Part shown: one piece after another, positions 37,182-47,822 of the stretch
Layout: the number at the start of each line of letters is the position of its first letter
Position numbering within the stretch: position 1 is the first letter of the stretch
From: Prosapia bicincta
Taxonomy: Eukaryota; Arthropoda; Insecta; Hemiptera; Cercopidae
Assembly (NCBI GenBank): GCA_036971475.1
Contig: JBAIZL010000001.1
Coordinates: forward strand, 96,012,850 to 96,076,849
Reading direction: 5' to 3'
Length of the DNA: 64,000 nt
Made by a program: the position numbers and the translations under genes
The notes under the pieces: generated by a model
The model's input: only the letters and a program-made list of their open reading frames with translations
Told to the model about the DNA's origin: nothing
The model's database searches: none

Positions 37182-40100
37182 ATGTCTGCAATTAACAAGT
37201 CAGTGATACAATGGAACGTCAACGGTGTTAGGAGTCACATAGAAGAACTTAAAGTACTCGTGCGAGATGTGTACCCAATGTTTGTATGTCTACAGGAGAC
37301 ACATCTCCACGAATCGCATAATTTCCATTTAAGGGAGTATTCAGTTTTTAGATCGGACTTCGTTACAGAAGATCGAGCTAGAGGTGGCGTAGCCATCCTA
37401 GCCCGTGACTGTATCGATGCTGTTTCTCTAAACTTAATAACTCCTTTACAAGCAGTAGCCGTTCAAACAGCTGTCCCGTATAAAATCACTGTGTGTTGTG
37501 TCTACTTGCCACCACAGGAAAACCTGCATCACAGTGATTTAGTAAATTTGATAAGCCAGTTACCAACTCCGTTCTTATTGGTAGGGGATTTTAATGCCCA
37601 CCATTCGTCTTGGGGATCTCCGACTAGGAACTCTCGAGGTGATATTGTTGAAAGTGTAAGAACGGAACTAGACTTATGTTTGCTGAATGACGGCACTCCT
37701 ACTCATTTAGCAGCATCTACTGGTGGATGGACAGCTGTTGATCTATCGATTTGCAGCCCTCGATTAGCTACTAGATGCACATGGTCGGTACTCAATGATT
37801 TGTATGGAAGCGACCACGTGCCTATTAAGATCAGTTTATGTGACTCCCAAACCTGTTATGTTCGAAGTTCCAGTTGGATTTTGCGAAAAGCCAACTGGGA
37901 CTCCTACTCGAATTACCTTGTATCACTTGACATGGATTATCTGACACCCATTGATGAAAATATAGAAAATTTTACAAAAGCAATTTTAAATGCCGCTGAA
38001 AAGACCATTCCGAAAACCTCTGCGCATCCACGCCGACCGCCTGTGCCGTGGTGGAACGATGAATGCGCAGAAATCCTCCGTTTACGACGAAGAGCTCTTA
38101 GGAGATTTAAACGACACCCAACGAATGGAAACCTTCAGGAATATAAAATACTCCGTGCGAAAGCACGGAGGATATTTAGGCTGAGTAGAAAGAACTCTTG
38201 GGAACAGTACATTAGCACAATTAGACGAACAACTCCGTCCTCCACAGTGTGGAGGAAACTAAGATCAGTTTGTGGTACTTCCATTTCGTTGCCAGCCATT
38301 GCGCTGAAGCAACCTGATGGGAGATTAATCACAAACAGTGATGACATTGCTAATGTGCTTGGAACATCTTTTTCTAACTTTTCTGCTACTACAGCCTATA
38401 ATAGATTATTCCAGATTTATAAACTGAAGGAAGAAGCAATACCGTTTACTGTTGGGTCGTCTGAGGACTCTCCTTTAAACACTCCTTTCTCTATAGGGGA
38501 ATTGGAGTCAGCTCTTGCGTCAACGAAGGATTCTGCACCAGGTCCTGATTCCATTGTATACTCCATGCTAAAACATCTACCATCATCGGCGAAACTTGTC
38601 CTCCTTCGAGTATACAATCGTTTATTCGAGGAGCGCTCTTTCCCCGATGCATGGTTAGAATCAACTGTAATTCCTCTTTTGAAGCCAGGTAAGGACAAAA
38701 CCAACCCCAGTAGTTACAGGCCTATATCACTTACAAGCGTCTTGTGCAAACTACTGGAGAAGATGGTCAACCGCCGTCTTGTCTGGTACCTAGAAACCAA
38801 CAACCTTCTTAGCAACGAACAATGTGGTTTCAGACTAGGACGCTCATCAGTTGACCAATTGGTTTTGTTAGAATCCGCTATTCAAGATGCCTTTCTCTTG
38901 CGTCAAACGCTCGTTGCGGTTTTCTTTGACCTTGAAAAGGCATATGATATGGCATGGAAAAGAGGAATTCTGAACACTCTGAAATCATGGAGTATACAAG
39001 GGAATATCCTAGCATTCATCGCTAACTTTCTTTCAAACAGATCTTTCCGCGTTCGACTTGGAGGCACGTATTCAAACAGCTATACACAGGAGAATGGTGT
39101 ACCGCAGGGCAGCGTGCTGAGCGTCACGCTGTTTGCCGTTGCAATAAATAGTATCACCAGTAATATACGATCTCCGGTACACTGTTCCCTTTTTGTGGGT
39201 GACTTTTGTGTATGTGTGCCTGCTCGTAGTATGGCAACTGCGGAAGGATCTTTGCAGTTAGCAATATACAGATTGGAGGAATGGTCAAAATCTACAGGTT
39301 TCAAATTCTCTGCTTCGAAGACCCAATGTGTAGCATTTAGTCGTCGTAGGCAACACCAGGAGCCGATCCTTTTTCTTGACGGGGTTCAGCTTCAAACCAC
39401 GGATAGTGTTCGATTTCTAGGTCTTTTATTTGATAAAAGACTCTCATGGATCCCACATGTTCGTGATTTGAAGGTGAGATGCAATAAGAAATTGGATATG
39501 TTAAGAGTCCTTAGTGGTACGAATTGGGGAGCAGACAGAACTAGTATGCTTCGATTTTATCGCGCGGTCGTTAGATCGCGCATTGATTATGGCTGTCAAG
39601 CCTATTCATCCGCACGACTTACAGTTCTGAAAACTCTCGATGCTGTCCACCACTCTGGACTTAGACTGGCTACTGGTGCATTTAGAACTAGCCCAATCCC
39701 TAGTCTTCTTGTCGAGGCTGGGGAACCCGCTCTTTCAAGACGACGTCAGATGCTACAAATATCTTACGTTTCTGTTCTTCGAAGCAAACCCAACCACCCG
39801 GCATTTGAAAGAGTCTTTTATAATACGCTAAATCAAGTGTACAATACACGTCAACGTTCGACCGCTCCCTTTGGCATACGAACGTTAAGAATATTGGATG
39901 ACCTTGAGTTGCAACTTCCAACTATGTTTGAACGACAAATGTGCTATCTACCTCCATGGATAATAAAAACGCCGCACTTCGATTTCTCATTGTCCAGTTA
40001 TATAAAACACGATACTCCTGTTGTGGTCTACCACCAGGAATTTTTATCCATTGATAAATCTCACCAACACAGTGAAATTATTTTCTCTGATGGATCTAAA

Positions 40101-40877
40101 CTGGACAATGGCGTTGGATGTGCGTTTTATGCATCTGGATATACCTACACGTACGGATTGCCCTCAGCTTGCAGTGTTTTCACGGCAGAACTATTTGCTA
40201 TTTTTAAAGCTTTGACCGTCATTCAATCTCAATCCTCGCATTATCTTTTGTGTTCGGATTCCAAAAGTGCTCTTCGGGCTCTTCAGGATGTTTTCTCTAG
40301 CAACCCTTTAGTTGGGGACATTTTGTGTGCTGTACACAGGCTTCAATTGAGGGGTGTGGGGGTAACTTTCTGTTGGGTTCCTGGACATTGCGGAATACTT
40401 GGAAACACAAAAGCGGATGAAGCGGCGAAGAAAGCTACAAGTTTGGTGCCTATTACTCAACTGGTTATGGCATCTGATTATGTGTGTTTCGCGAAACATT
40501 TATTGCTCGCTGCTTGGAATGACGAGTGGCATACCGTGATTCAGAATAAGCTGAGGGAAATTAAAGATACCGTCCGTCCATGGAGGTCTTCAATTCGTTC
40601 AAAACGTAGGGAGGAAGTGGTGGTCACACGCCTTCGCGTTGGCCACTCTTTTGCAACTCATGGATATTTGATGAGTCGTGAAGATCCACCAATATGCCAA
40701 TATTGCGGTGATATCTTCACAATAAAACATATTTTGGTAGATTGTGTTAGTGTAGTTAATGTTCGTGCCCTTTTTAATTTAAAAGGGAGTTTAAAGGTGG
40801 TGTTAAGGGACGATGCCTCGGCCATTGACCGAGTCATCGCTTTCTTGCACCACTTGAAAATATATTTTAAAATTTAA
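37182..40877 (+). CDS. LINE 1 ORF2, APE endonuclease-reverse transcriptase-RNase H (1231 aa)
   Basis: The APE-type endonuclease spans residues about 7-220, with N12 in WNVNG, E39 in QETH, GDFN at 135-138 and SDH at 210-212. The RT (about 480-730) has PGPDSI, SYRPISLTSVLCK, FFDLEKAYD and NGVPQGSVLS. Motif C at residues 671-674 reads FVGD: the first catalytic Asp of the usual xxDD is Gly (codon 39198-39200, GGT). This should abolish polymerisation. RNase H (about 966-1100) keeps D970 (SDGS), TAEL, CSDSKSA and the Asp in NTKADEAAK. A CCHC-like zinc motif, CQYCGDIFTIKHILVDC, lies near the C-terminus. Translation probably relies on reinitiation or readthrough after ORF1, since only two stops in the same frame separate them. 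A consensus error at the one codon is possible. Confidence 0.95.
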   Translation: MSAINKSVIQWNVNGVRSHIEELKVLVRDVYPMFVCLQETHLHESHNFHLREYSVFRSDFVTEDRARGGVAILARDCIDAVSLNLITPLQAVAVQTAVPYKITVCCVYLPPQENLHHSDLVNLISQLPTPFLLVGDFNAHHSSWGSPTRNSRGDIVESVRTELDLCLLNDGTPTHLAASTGGWTAVDLSICSPRLATRCTWSVLNDLYGSDHVPIKISLCDSQTCYVRSSSWILRKANWDSYSNYLVSLDMDYLTPIDENIENFTKAILNAAEKTIPKTSAHPRRPPVPWWNDECAEILRLRRRALRRFKRHPTNGNLQEYKILRAKARRIFRLSRKNSWEQYISTIRRTTPSSTVWRKLRSVCGTSISLPAIALKQPDGRLITNSDDIANVLGTSFSNFSATTAYNRLFQIYKLKEEAIPFTVGSSEDSPLNTPFSIGELESALASTKDSAPGPDSIVYSMLKHLPSSAKLVLLRVYNRLFEERSFPDAWLESTVIPLLKPGKDKTNPSSYRPISLTSVLCKLLEKMVNRRLVWYLETNNLLSNEQCGFRLGRSSVDQLVLLESAIQDAFLLRQTLVAVFFDLEKAYDMAWKRGILNTLKSWSIQGNILAFIANFLSNRSFRVRLGGTYSNSYTQENGVPQGSVLSVTLFAVAINSITSNIRSPVHCSLFVGDFCVCVPARSMATAEGSLQLAIYRLEEWSKSTGFKFSASKTQCVAFSRRRQHQEPILFLDGVQLQTTDSVRFLGLLFDKRLSWIPHVRDLKVRCNKKLDMLRVLSGTNWGADRTSMLRFYRAVVRSRIDYGCQAYSSARLTVLKTLDAVHHSGLRLATGAFRTSPIPSLLVEAGEPALSRRRQMLQISYVSVLRSKPNHPAFERVFYNTLNQVYNTRQRSTAPFGIRTLRILDDLELQLPTMFERQMCYLPPWIIKTPHFDFSLSSYIKHDTPVVVYHQEFLSIDKSHQHSEIIFSDGSKLDNGVGCAFYASGYTYTYGLPSACSVFTAELFAIFKALTVIQSQSSHYLLCSDSKSALRALQDVFSSNPLVGDILCAVHRLQLRGVGVTFCWVPGHCGILGNTKADEAAKKATSLVPITQLVMASDYVCFAKHLLLAAWNDEWHTVIQNKLREIKDTVRPWRSSIRSKRREEVVVTRLRVGHSFATHGYLMSREDPPICQYCGDIFTIKHILVDCVSVVNVRALFNLKGSLKVVLRDDASAIDRVIAFLHHLKIYFKI

Positions 40878-41262
40878 TACATAAATATATATATTTTTTT
40901 TTTAAATTTTATTTATACATATAATTCTGTGTGTTTCTTTTATTTATTTTAATTAAATTTATTTTCTGTTCTTGTTATTGTTATTGAGATTTATTTATTG
41001 GTAAATTGTTACCCATTATTGTTTTACATATTATTTATTTACTGTTATATTGTTCTTTGTTGTTATTTTGTTATTTAGTTTTTAAGGATTTTTTCATTGT
41101 TATATTGTTGTTTTTTGTTTTTTATTGTTGGTGTTTTATTTTGTTTTGTAATTTTGTTTTGTATTTATTTATTTGTTTATTTATTTGATTTTATTTAAAA
41201 CATCGCGTTCTTTGTTAGATTTTGTTTGGCGATGATAACCACAATTGGTTTTTCGCCAGGAA

Positions 41263-41269
41263 AAAAAAG

Positions 41270-41311
<42 letters not shown>

Positions 41312-41320
41312 GTAAAATAA
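41263..41320 (+). repeat. LINE 1 poly-A tail and right target-site duplication
   Basis: About 45 A residues with one G, followed by TTTTGTAAAATAA at 41308-41320, identical to 35252-35264. Confidence 0.9.
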
Positions 41321-42626
41321 ATTTCCTAAAACCAAACAGACGCCTACGTATTTATATATCCTTACAGATTGTAGTATTTTAATTTTAGATGCATTTTAAA
41401 ATATTTTAATAGATATGAAAGTATTTTTTTTAATTATGAGGCACTTGCATAGATAATTGTAGGGATCAGCTGTTGTTGAGAAACCTCACGTAATAGTTCA
41501 GTGGCGGTTCTAGACGTTGCGGGGTTCCTGCTGTCGGGGGTTTGAGGATATGAATCACTCCCTAAACAAAGACGGTCCGGAGGACCTACTAATAAAAATA
41601 ATTCAGTAGCATTATTACATGCTGTTCGAGTATTTTAGGTAAATTCTCGAAATTAATGTATTAAGCCTAAAACGTCACATGTTCATGTTATGTAGGATAT
41701 TTATAAGTTTCTGTGTCTTAAAGCAAACTTTTATAAAATATTTCCATTTGAGAAACATTCGTTAAAGACAAAGTAAAACAGTATTGAAAAGAAACAAACA
41801 AATTTAAGTAGGTTGGACTTACATGAAATGTAATAGGGGCCTACATAGACAGTCCAGCTCATGTTATGGTACCCGCCGGCGATACTGTTGGAGCTAGCTG
41901 GATTTTTTTATCTACACTCACAATGATTAGCTTATATTTTAAATGCACTAAACTAAACTATAATCTATTTTGTAAAGCAATTTATTATTTTACTTTTGTT
42001 TTGATTATGGTATGAGATCACGCCCTACGATGGATTCTCTTGCTCGCCGCCCTTATAATTTTACTATCTCAGATACAATTTTACTATATTTTGTGTTAAA
42101 CGTTGAAGCGTGAAGAGTCAATGTTTAGACATATAAGTAGACAATAGTTATAAACATAGATTTTTTGATGTAACTAATTATTTCTGTATTTTACATATTA
42201 GCCTACGCTCTCACTATTTAACATTCGATTCCTAACGATATCCAAAATAAATATTATTGAAAAATGTTCTACCATATTTACATAGGAGGCCTTCGGCAGT
42301 GAAAATGTCTCGCTTTGGGGTCAGAGATTTTGTAGTTAGTCATATTATGGAGTCAGTGAGGTGATATCCATACGTTGATGTGCTTCCTGAGAAAGGACGA
42401 TAAAAGATTTTTTTCTTATGGGTTCTTATCGGGTATTTCATCGTTTGACGAGTTATTAGCTATTACTAGCAAGATAATTCCAGCAAACAATAATCATATT
42501 AATATTAATAATGACTTAAAGGAGAGAGTAAAGGTTATTTAAAACCAAAAAAGTTTTATAGATAGGCGTATGAGTAAAAATTAATCAAAAATTGAGAAAA
42601 TTTTAAAAAATGAGTAAATATTGATA
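41321..42626. other. No recognisable gene
   Basis: AT-rich intergenic or intronic sequence. Confidence 0.5.
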
Positions 42627-43384
42627 CCAATATTCCGGTATAGATGGACCACCGAGATAGATGGACCTGTCTTCTTGTTTTCCAGCCTTTTTGAAAGATG
42701 TTAAAAAACGCTCAACAGCACTTCGATTTTGTAAGGACAGTGACGAAAATGATGTGCTTAGATTGGATGAAAATGAATGTGTAGGATGCTATGAAGATTA
42801 CGAAAAATCTACTGAAGCAGAAGACTGGATCAAATGTTCAAGATGGATGCACGAAAATTGCACTAAATTTGGATAAATATGTGTTAATTGTGGGAAAAAG
42901 GAATTAAAAAAAAAAAAAATTAAGAACATTGATATTAAGAAAGAAAGTGACTAAAAACATTTTTCACTCACATTTTAAAAATGAAGATTAAAACTGATTT
43001 CAGATGTTTTTTACAGTTTCTAATAAAAATGTTTGTAATTTTTACTTTAGTGTATTAAAATGTTGAAACACTTATATAATAAATGATTTTATTGAACATG
43101 AATAAATGAATTTATTTTCATTATACTGCCTGTGAATATACTGGTCCAGCTATCCCCTAATGTGGTCCATCTATCCCATAGGGTAAGGGATAGATGGATG
43201 ACTTGCCATTTTGAAAAAAATATTTTTTTATTAAACAGCTGATGAATATGCATGTATTATTCCAACAAATAATCAATATGTATTGAAACATGATATCTCA
43301 ATTTTTGTTTCATAAAGATTGAACCACTAATCATCGAGTAAAGCCAAAATGAAAAAAGGTGGTCCATCTATACCGGAATTACCC
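42627..43384 (+). mobile_element. Internally deleted pogo/Tigger-type DNA transposon
   Basis: Perfect 22-bp inverted repeats, beginning ATTCCGGTATAGATGGACC, lie at 42632-42653 and 43358-43379. TA dinucleotides five to six bases outside each (42625-42626 and 43385-43386) fit a TA target duplication. TAGATGGACC-like decamers recur inside near both ends (42657, 43143, 43162, 43186), as expected for subterminal transposase-binding sites. Only the 3' end of a transposase gene remains (42661-42876). Confidence 0.7.
42661..42876 (+). pseudogene. Broken C-terminus of a Tigger-like transposase (zinc-finger tail)
   Basis: The 71-codon frame ends with ECVGCYEDYEKS, then EDWIKCSRWMHENCTKFG, the PHD-like Cys/His tail found at the end of many insect pogo/Tigger transposases. 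TAA at 42874-42876 interrupts it, but the same frame continues with ICVNCGKKEL, the last zinc-binding pair. The usual spacer and Cys between WIKC and RW are missing, indicating a small deletion. The DDE catalytic region and DNA-binding domain are absent, so the frame cannot encode a transposase. Confidence 0.62.
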
Positions 43385-43831
43385 TAAACAACAAACTGTA
43401 TTGGAATATTTGTAATGTTAACTGGAAATTAATATTCCAAATAAGTACAACTGATTTAGTTGAATGTAGTACAGTCACAACATTATAAAATGTAATATTT
43501 ATGTCTATTATTTTAATTACCACCCCATAGCAACTGTTTATGTTTTGATTGTGTGATAAATATTTCAATATAATGATACATTTATTGCTGTAAACCCATT
43601 GTACTTAAGCGTCAAAGTGTCTCATTAGTAGGGTACATACCTAAGTAGAAAAAGTGTTTTCGTTTGTTCCATTAAACAAATGGAAAATATTGGCAGGTAA
43701 TTTCTTATATATTTTACAAAATATTCCATTTTATTCTGAACGTAAATAACCAACACCTTACGTGAATACAAATACAAAATATTGTACTGAACACACAGCA
43801 ACCTCAGTAAACAGTTTAAACCTACTAGCAC

Positions 43832-44101
43832 ATATACAGATGTAAGTTATACAACTCCTCTGGCGTACATAAACTAGGTTGTAATTCTTGCCCCAGTTTC
43901 TATATAGGGCAAAAGGGAAGAACATTGTACAGACGGTACCAAGCACTCGCAAACAGCAAAACTCATTAGCACTTTGCTGAACAACTCACCTCCATAGGCC
44001 CTACGCAGAAATACTTGCAACAGAACAAAATCAAATATTACAAAAATTGCAAATTACACACCACATTCATTTTCAACATCCAATTCCAACATGCTGTATA
44101 A
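43832..44101 (+). pseudogene. Penelope-like element GIY-YIG endonuclease relic
   Basis: The frame reads SSGVHKLGCNSCPSFYIGQ, then KGRTLYRRYQ. This corresponds to the GIY position (here GVH), the two-Cys knuckle CNSC, an intact YIG (43901-43909) and the conserved Arg after GQ. An in-frame TAG at 43967-43969 interrupts it. The frame then continues with HFAEQLTSIG, matching the FAxHL-type helix after the active site, up to TAA at 44099. GIY-YIG nucleases nick target DNA for Penelope-like retroelements. No RT is recognisable upstream, where the pogo element ends at 43384. Foldback D begins about 330 bp downstream. Confidence 0.7.
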
Positions 44102-44432
44102 CACAATTGCACTTATAATCTCATAGAATCGCCAAACATACCTTCCCCCATTCTATAGAACTAACACGTCACTTGCGTTTCGTGACAAAGGGGCACATCC
44201 CCTGAAATGACCAGAAATAATCTTTTAGTCAGAATACACTGAATAGAAATATTAAATTATGCACAATTATGTAGGCGTAGGTATAGGGTTTAGTTCCACA
44301 CCACAATCAAATAATAACTCAAACTAAAACAAGCAAACAATCAACAAATCAAATTTTTCACAATTCACTAAATGCACTTCCGCAGGTTAGTCAGCGATAC
44401 GGAGAATTACATTACAAAATAAAAATAATAAC

Positions 44433-44683
44433 AAATAAAAGACACACAAAATCCGGAAATTATTCATTACTTATACGCGTTTCAATGACAAAGTCATCAT
44501 CATCATCATCAGTGAGTGTTGCTACTACAAAGTCTAACTTACAACCCAGTTGCAACAGCTCTTACAGTTGTAAGTTAGAGTTTGTGGTAGCAGTTCTCAC
44601 TGATGATGATGATGACTTTAACATTGAAACGCGTCTAAGTAAATAAATGAATTATTTGTGGGTTTTGTGTAAATTCTTTATTT
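44433..44683. mobile_element. Foldback element D, terminus of a Penelope-like relic
   Basis: Inverted arms of about 110 bp with a spacer of roughly 20-30 nt. The inner ends pair through CTAACTTACAAC and GTTGTAAGTTAG. Both arms carry the CTGATGA, helix II, GAAACGCGT module, here with expanded CAT/ATG trinucleotides. The arms are clearly related to element E at 52.5 kb. It follows the GIY-YIG relic at 43832-44101 in the sense direction. Confidence 0.75.
44469..44517 (-). ncRNA. Hammerhead-like module, left arm of foldback D
   Basis: Minus strand: helix I ACTCA (44517-44513) with TAAGT (44473-44469), one mismatch; core CTGATGA (44512-44506); helix II ATGAC/GTCAT over TTT; GAA; palindromic ACGCGT (44480-44475); A at H17. 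The right arm has a GTC cleavage triplet but a weaker helix II (GAC with AAC). Confidence 0.5.
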
Positions 44684-44853
44684 ATTATTAAAATAACTTC
44701 ACATGCTAAGCTCAAAAGATGTTGGTAAAAATAGAAGTAGCTTGTACCAAAACAAGTAGGCCTACAAGTAGTTTTATCACGTTTGTAGGCTAACACGATG
44801 GAAGATCTGTGTTTTTTTTAAAATATAAAACATGGTCTCATTTAAACATAAAT

Positions 44854-44855
<2 letters not shown>

Positions 44856-44906
<51 letters not shown>

Positions 44907-44949
44907 GTTATTATTATTTATAATAATTATTATTAATAATAATAACTTC
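44856..44949. repeat. (TA)n tract and adjoining 46-bp palindrome
   Basis: (TA)n at 44856-44902 is followed directly by a palindrome at 44904-44949 (GAAGTTATTATTATT at one end, its complement at the other). Confidence 0.9.
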
Positions 44950-44992
44950 ATAAAGTCAGTGCAACGGAAAAATAATGGACAACGTAAAATAT

Positions 44993-45004
44993 CACGATAT
45001 ATAT
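44993..45004 (+). repeat. Target-site duplication of LINE 2, left copy
   Basis: CACGATATATAT is repeated exactly at 48286-48297. Confidence 0.75.
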
Positions 45005-45102
45005 TTATTATTATTATTACTAAGACTCGGAGGGACCTTATCGGTGTAGAGCACTTAGCTGCTGCCTCTGTACTCTCTTCCCATCCCTACCACAGGACTA
45101 GC

Positions 45103-46330
45103 TTAGTGGATACCTACCTCTTTGCAGAAATTAGGTACCCACCTGATGCTAAATCTTCTGATATCCTCTGGTGTACATACCTGCCAGACAAACCACTTTC
45201 TCCTTGCAGCTCCCAAAGCAGGACACTCACAGAGTACGTGCATTGGGCTTTCCTCTTGGTCCTCGTCGCATCTCTTGCACACAGGGGACCTAGATTTTCC
45301 AATTTTGTATTGGAACCCCCTCAGATTCCCATAGCCTGTAACCAGCTGTACAGTAGCTCTGAGTTGATGTCTACTTAAGGAGAGTAGTTCTTTGCCCCAC
45401 AAATCTCCTGAGTAACCCCACAGTACCTTGGATTTGTTACACCCCAAGGTTACATTCCATTCTTCCCTGCACAACCTGTCTATATGTGCCGTGATCCTCT
45501 TGCACCCCTCCTGAGGCGGCATGCCCACTGCCCTCAGCAACGGTCCTTGAGTTATACACCCTTGTTTTGCTAAGGCGTCAGCTCTCTCATTCCCTATCCA
45601 GCCAGAATGTCCTGGAATCCAGGTTAGTTTGAGTGAATTATACTTACTCAGCTCTGCTAGAGAAGCTATAGTCTCAGCCACCAGCCTAGAGCTGGTACTA
45701 GCCTTACCTAAAGCCTTCAGAGCTGCCTGACTGTCCGAGCAAATCCAGATGGTCTTGCCCCTCCTGCCAGACCCTATTATTTCCTCAGCACATAGTTTGA
45801 TCGCGAGCACCTCCCCCTGGAAGACAGAGTTGTAGTCCTCCAGGCGATGACAAAATCTGTCTTGGTGTCTCGGTCCACTAAATCCTGCTCCCACTCCTTC
45901 CTTCATCTTGGACCCATCGGTGAACCAGATTTCACCATGTCTGGGTCTATACTCCGCCCATACCTCTCTTGCAGGAATATGGATTTTGTAGTTTCCCTCT
46001 TCCCTTTTAAGAGACAGTATCTTATCCTGAGGTTCTACCCAGAGCTCCTTCAGTGAATCCCCAAATAGCTGTTTATGAAGTTTGCTACTTGTCTTCCATT
46101 ACCCGGTACAACTTAGCCGGTATGCAGTTTTCATTGCCTCCATCTTAATTTGAAGACTCAAGGATGGAAAACCCAACATAACCCTCATGGCCGCACATGG
46201 TGTGCTTCTCCTTGTAGCTGTTATGCCTCTAAGGAAGAGCCCCTGCGCGCGGTCCAGCATTCTTTTACTTGTTTCTTTCTGTGCCCTGTCCCACCAGACG
46301 ATTGAGGCAAAGACCAACCTCGGCGGAATA
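45103..46330 (-). pseudogene. LINE 2 RT connection and RNase H domain, with stop
   Basis: After the frameshift, ASIVWWDRAQKETSKRML leads into the thumb/connection region. TAA at 46101-46099 interrupts the frame, which then runs open to 45103. RNase H keeps FTDGSK, a QGEV Glu, CSDSQAALKAL and PGHSGWIGNERADALAK. A CKRCDEDQEESPMHVLCEC zinc motif follows. Confidence 0.82.
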
Positions 46331-47822
46331 AATCCAGTTCATCTGACGTGGACCCAAACCCCATCTCGTGCCTATTGCTCCTCTGCATTGCCAGAACGTA
46401 TCTATGGCTTTTTTGCACTTATCCTCCAAGTGCTCACGCCAGAGTAGCTTCCTATCCAGAATAACTCCCAGATATTTAGCGCTCTCAACGTAGCTTATTT
46501 TGGTATTACCAACTTCCATCATCTCCAGCGATTTAGTTTTATATCGCCTAGTGAAGATGAGTGCCACAGATTTCTCTCCTTGAATGCATAGTGCATTCTC
46601 CCTGCACCATGCTTCTGTTACCTTGAGTGCCTCTTGAAGCAGGTCTTTGAGGACCTCTTCAAATGGTCCCCAAACAAGGATAGCTATGTCATTCGCATAT
46701 CCTACCACCTTGACACCCATTCCACTGAGCGTCCTTAGTAGGCCGTCCACGACAAGGCTCCACAGCAAAGGGGATAACACTCCACCCTGCGGGCAGCCCT
46801 CCGAGACCATCTCATTTATCGTGCACCCCATCCAGGATGCAGTACTTATCCGGTTTTCAAAGGAACTCATAATCCTATTTATAATTCCATCAGAAATCCC
46901 GTGATCCATAGCTGCTCTCTTGATGGCCAGTCCAGAGGTACAATTAAAAGCCCCCTCCACATCAAGAAAAGCCCCAATACATATCCCCTTGTTGTTGATC
47001 TGACCCTCAATAAAGTCCACGACCGACAACAGCGCAGTCTCCACTGACCTACCAGTTCGGTAGGCGTGTTGGTCCTGATGAAGCGGATACTGCTTCAAAG
47101 GTCCCTCCTTCAAATAGTGGTCCACCAGCCTTTCCAATGTCTTTAACAAAAAAGATGTAAGACTGATAGGTCTGAAGTCCTTTACCTCTGTGTAACCTTT
47201 CCTCCCCGGTTTGGGGATAAAGATAACTTTCGTTTTGAGCCACTGCCCGGGCGTGTAACCTAAGGCAACACAGCCTCTGAGTAATCCTGTCAGTGACCCT
47301 ATTATTTCCTCCAAGCAATTTTGTAGTAGTGCTGGAGTAATATTATCTAATCCAGGCGCTTTAAAAGGCTCAAAAGACAGAATCGCCTCTCTCACCTTTT
47401 GCGCTGAGATCACCTGCCCAGCAATATTCCAGTCCGCCCTTAGCCCAGTATGTCGGAGGTTTTGAGCACCGTCCCCTGCCGGTCTAATGTCGGGAAAACT
47501 GTTCCTCATAAGCAGAAGCAGTGTTTCCTCCGGGGTGTCAGTAAAGCTACCATCAGTCTTCTTGACAAACTTAAGCTCTCCCCTCGGTCCACCTGCTAAC
47601 ACCTTAAACAGTCTAGCAGTGTCACTCAGTGTGCTTGTCTCTGAGCACCACTTTTCCCAAGAAGCACGTTTAACCTCTTTAATAAGATTTTTATAGAGAC
47701 CCTGGCTGTCTTTATATGCCTGCCAGGTCTCCGCCGTTTTCTTCTTCTTTGCCCTTTTAAAGAGCCTTCTAGTCTCTTTCCGTCTTGCCTCTAACTCGCT
47801 GTTCCACTTAAGCTTACCGCGC
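46330..47822 (-). pseudogene. LINE 2 reverse transcriptase, YAND active site
   Basis: Recognisable RT motifs in order are KAPGLDNITP (here FKAPGLDNITP), DFRPISLTSFLLKTLERL, GAFLDVEGAFN, SEGCPQGGVLSPLLW and VVGYANDIAIL. The catalytic motif reads YAND: the first Asp is Asn (codon 46693-46691, AAT), so activity is not expected. The frame shifts near 46330 at the WIYSA segment; the continuation LVFASIVWWDRA is in the RNase H frame. Confidence 0.85.

Larger units (their letters stand above)
35265..41307 (+). mobile_element. Full-length I/Jockey-superfamily LINE with RNase H
   Basis: The 6.04-kb element is bounded by a 13-bp target-site duplication. It has a 507-bp 5' leader, gag-like ORF1 (35772-37178), EN-RT-RNase H ORF2 (37182-40877), a T-rich 3' UTR and a poly-A tail with one G (about 41263-41307). 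An RNase H domain after the RT favours the I-type group over typical Jockey, which usually lacks it, though a poly-A tail is unlike the (TAA)n tail of the I factor. Both ORFs are free of frameshifts and stops, so the copy is young. One RT catalytic aspartate is lost (see ORF2). Confidence 0.93.

Noticed and set aside
38417..38704. Antisense and alternative frames inside LINE 1
   Set aside because: They lie entirely within ORF1/ORF2, which have full domain support in the + frame.
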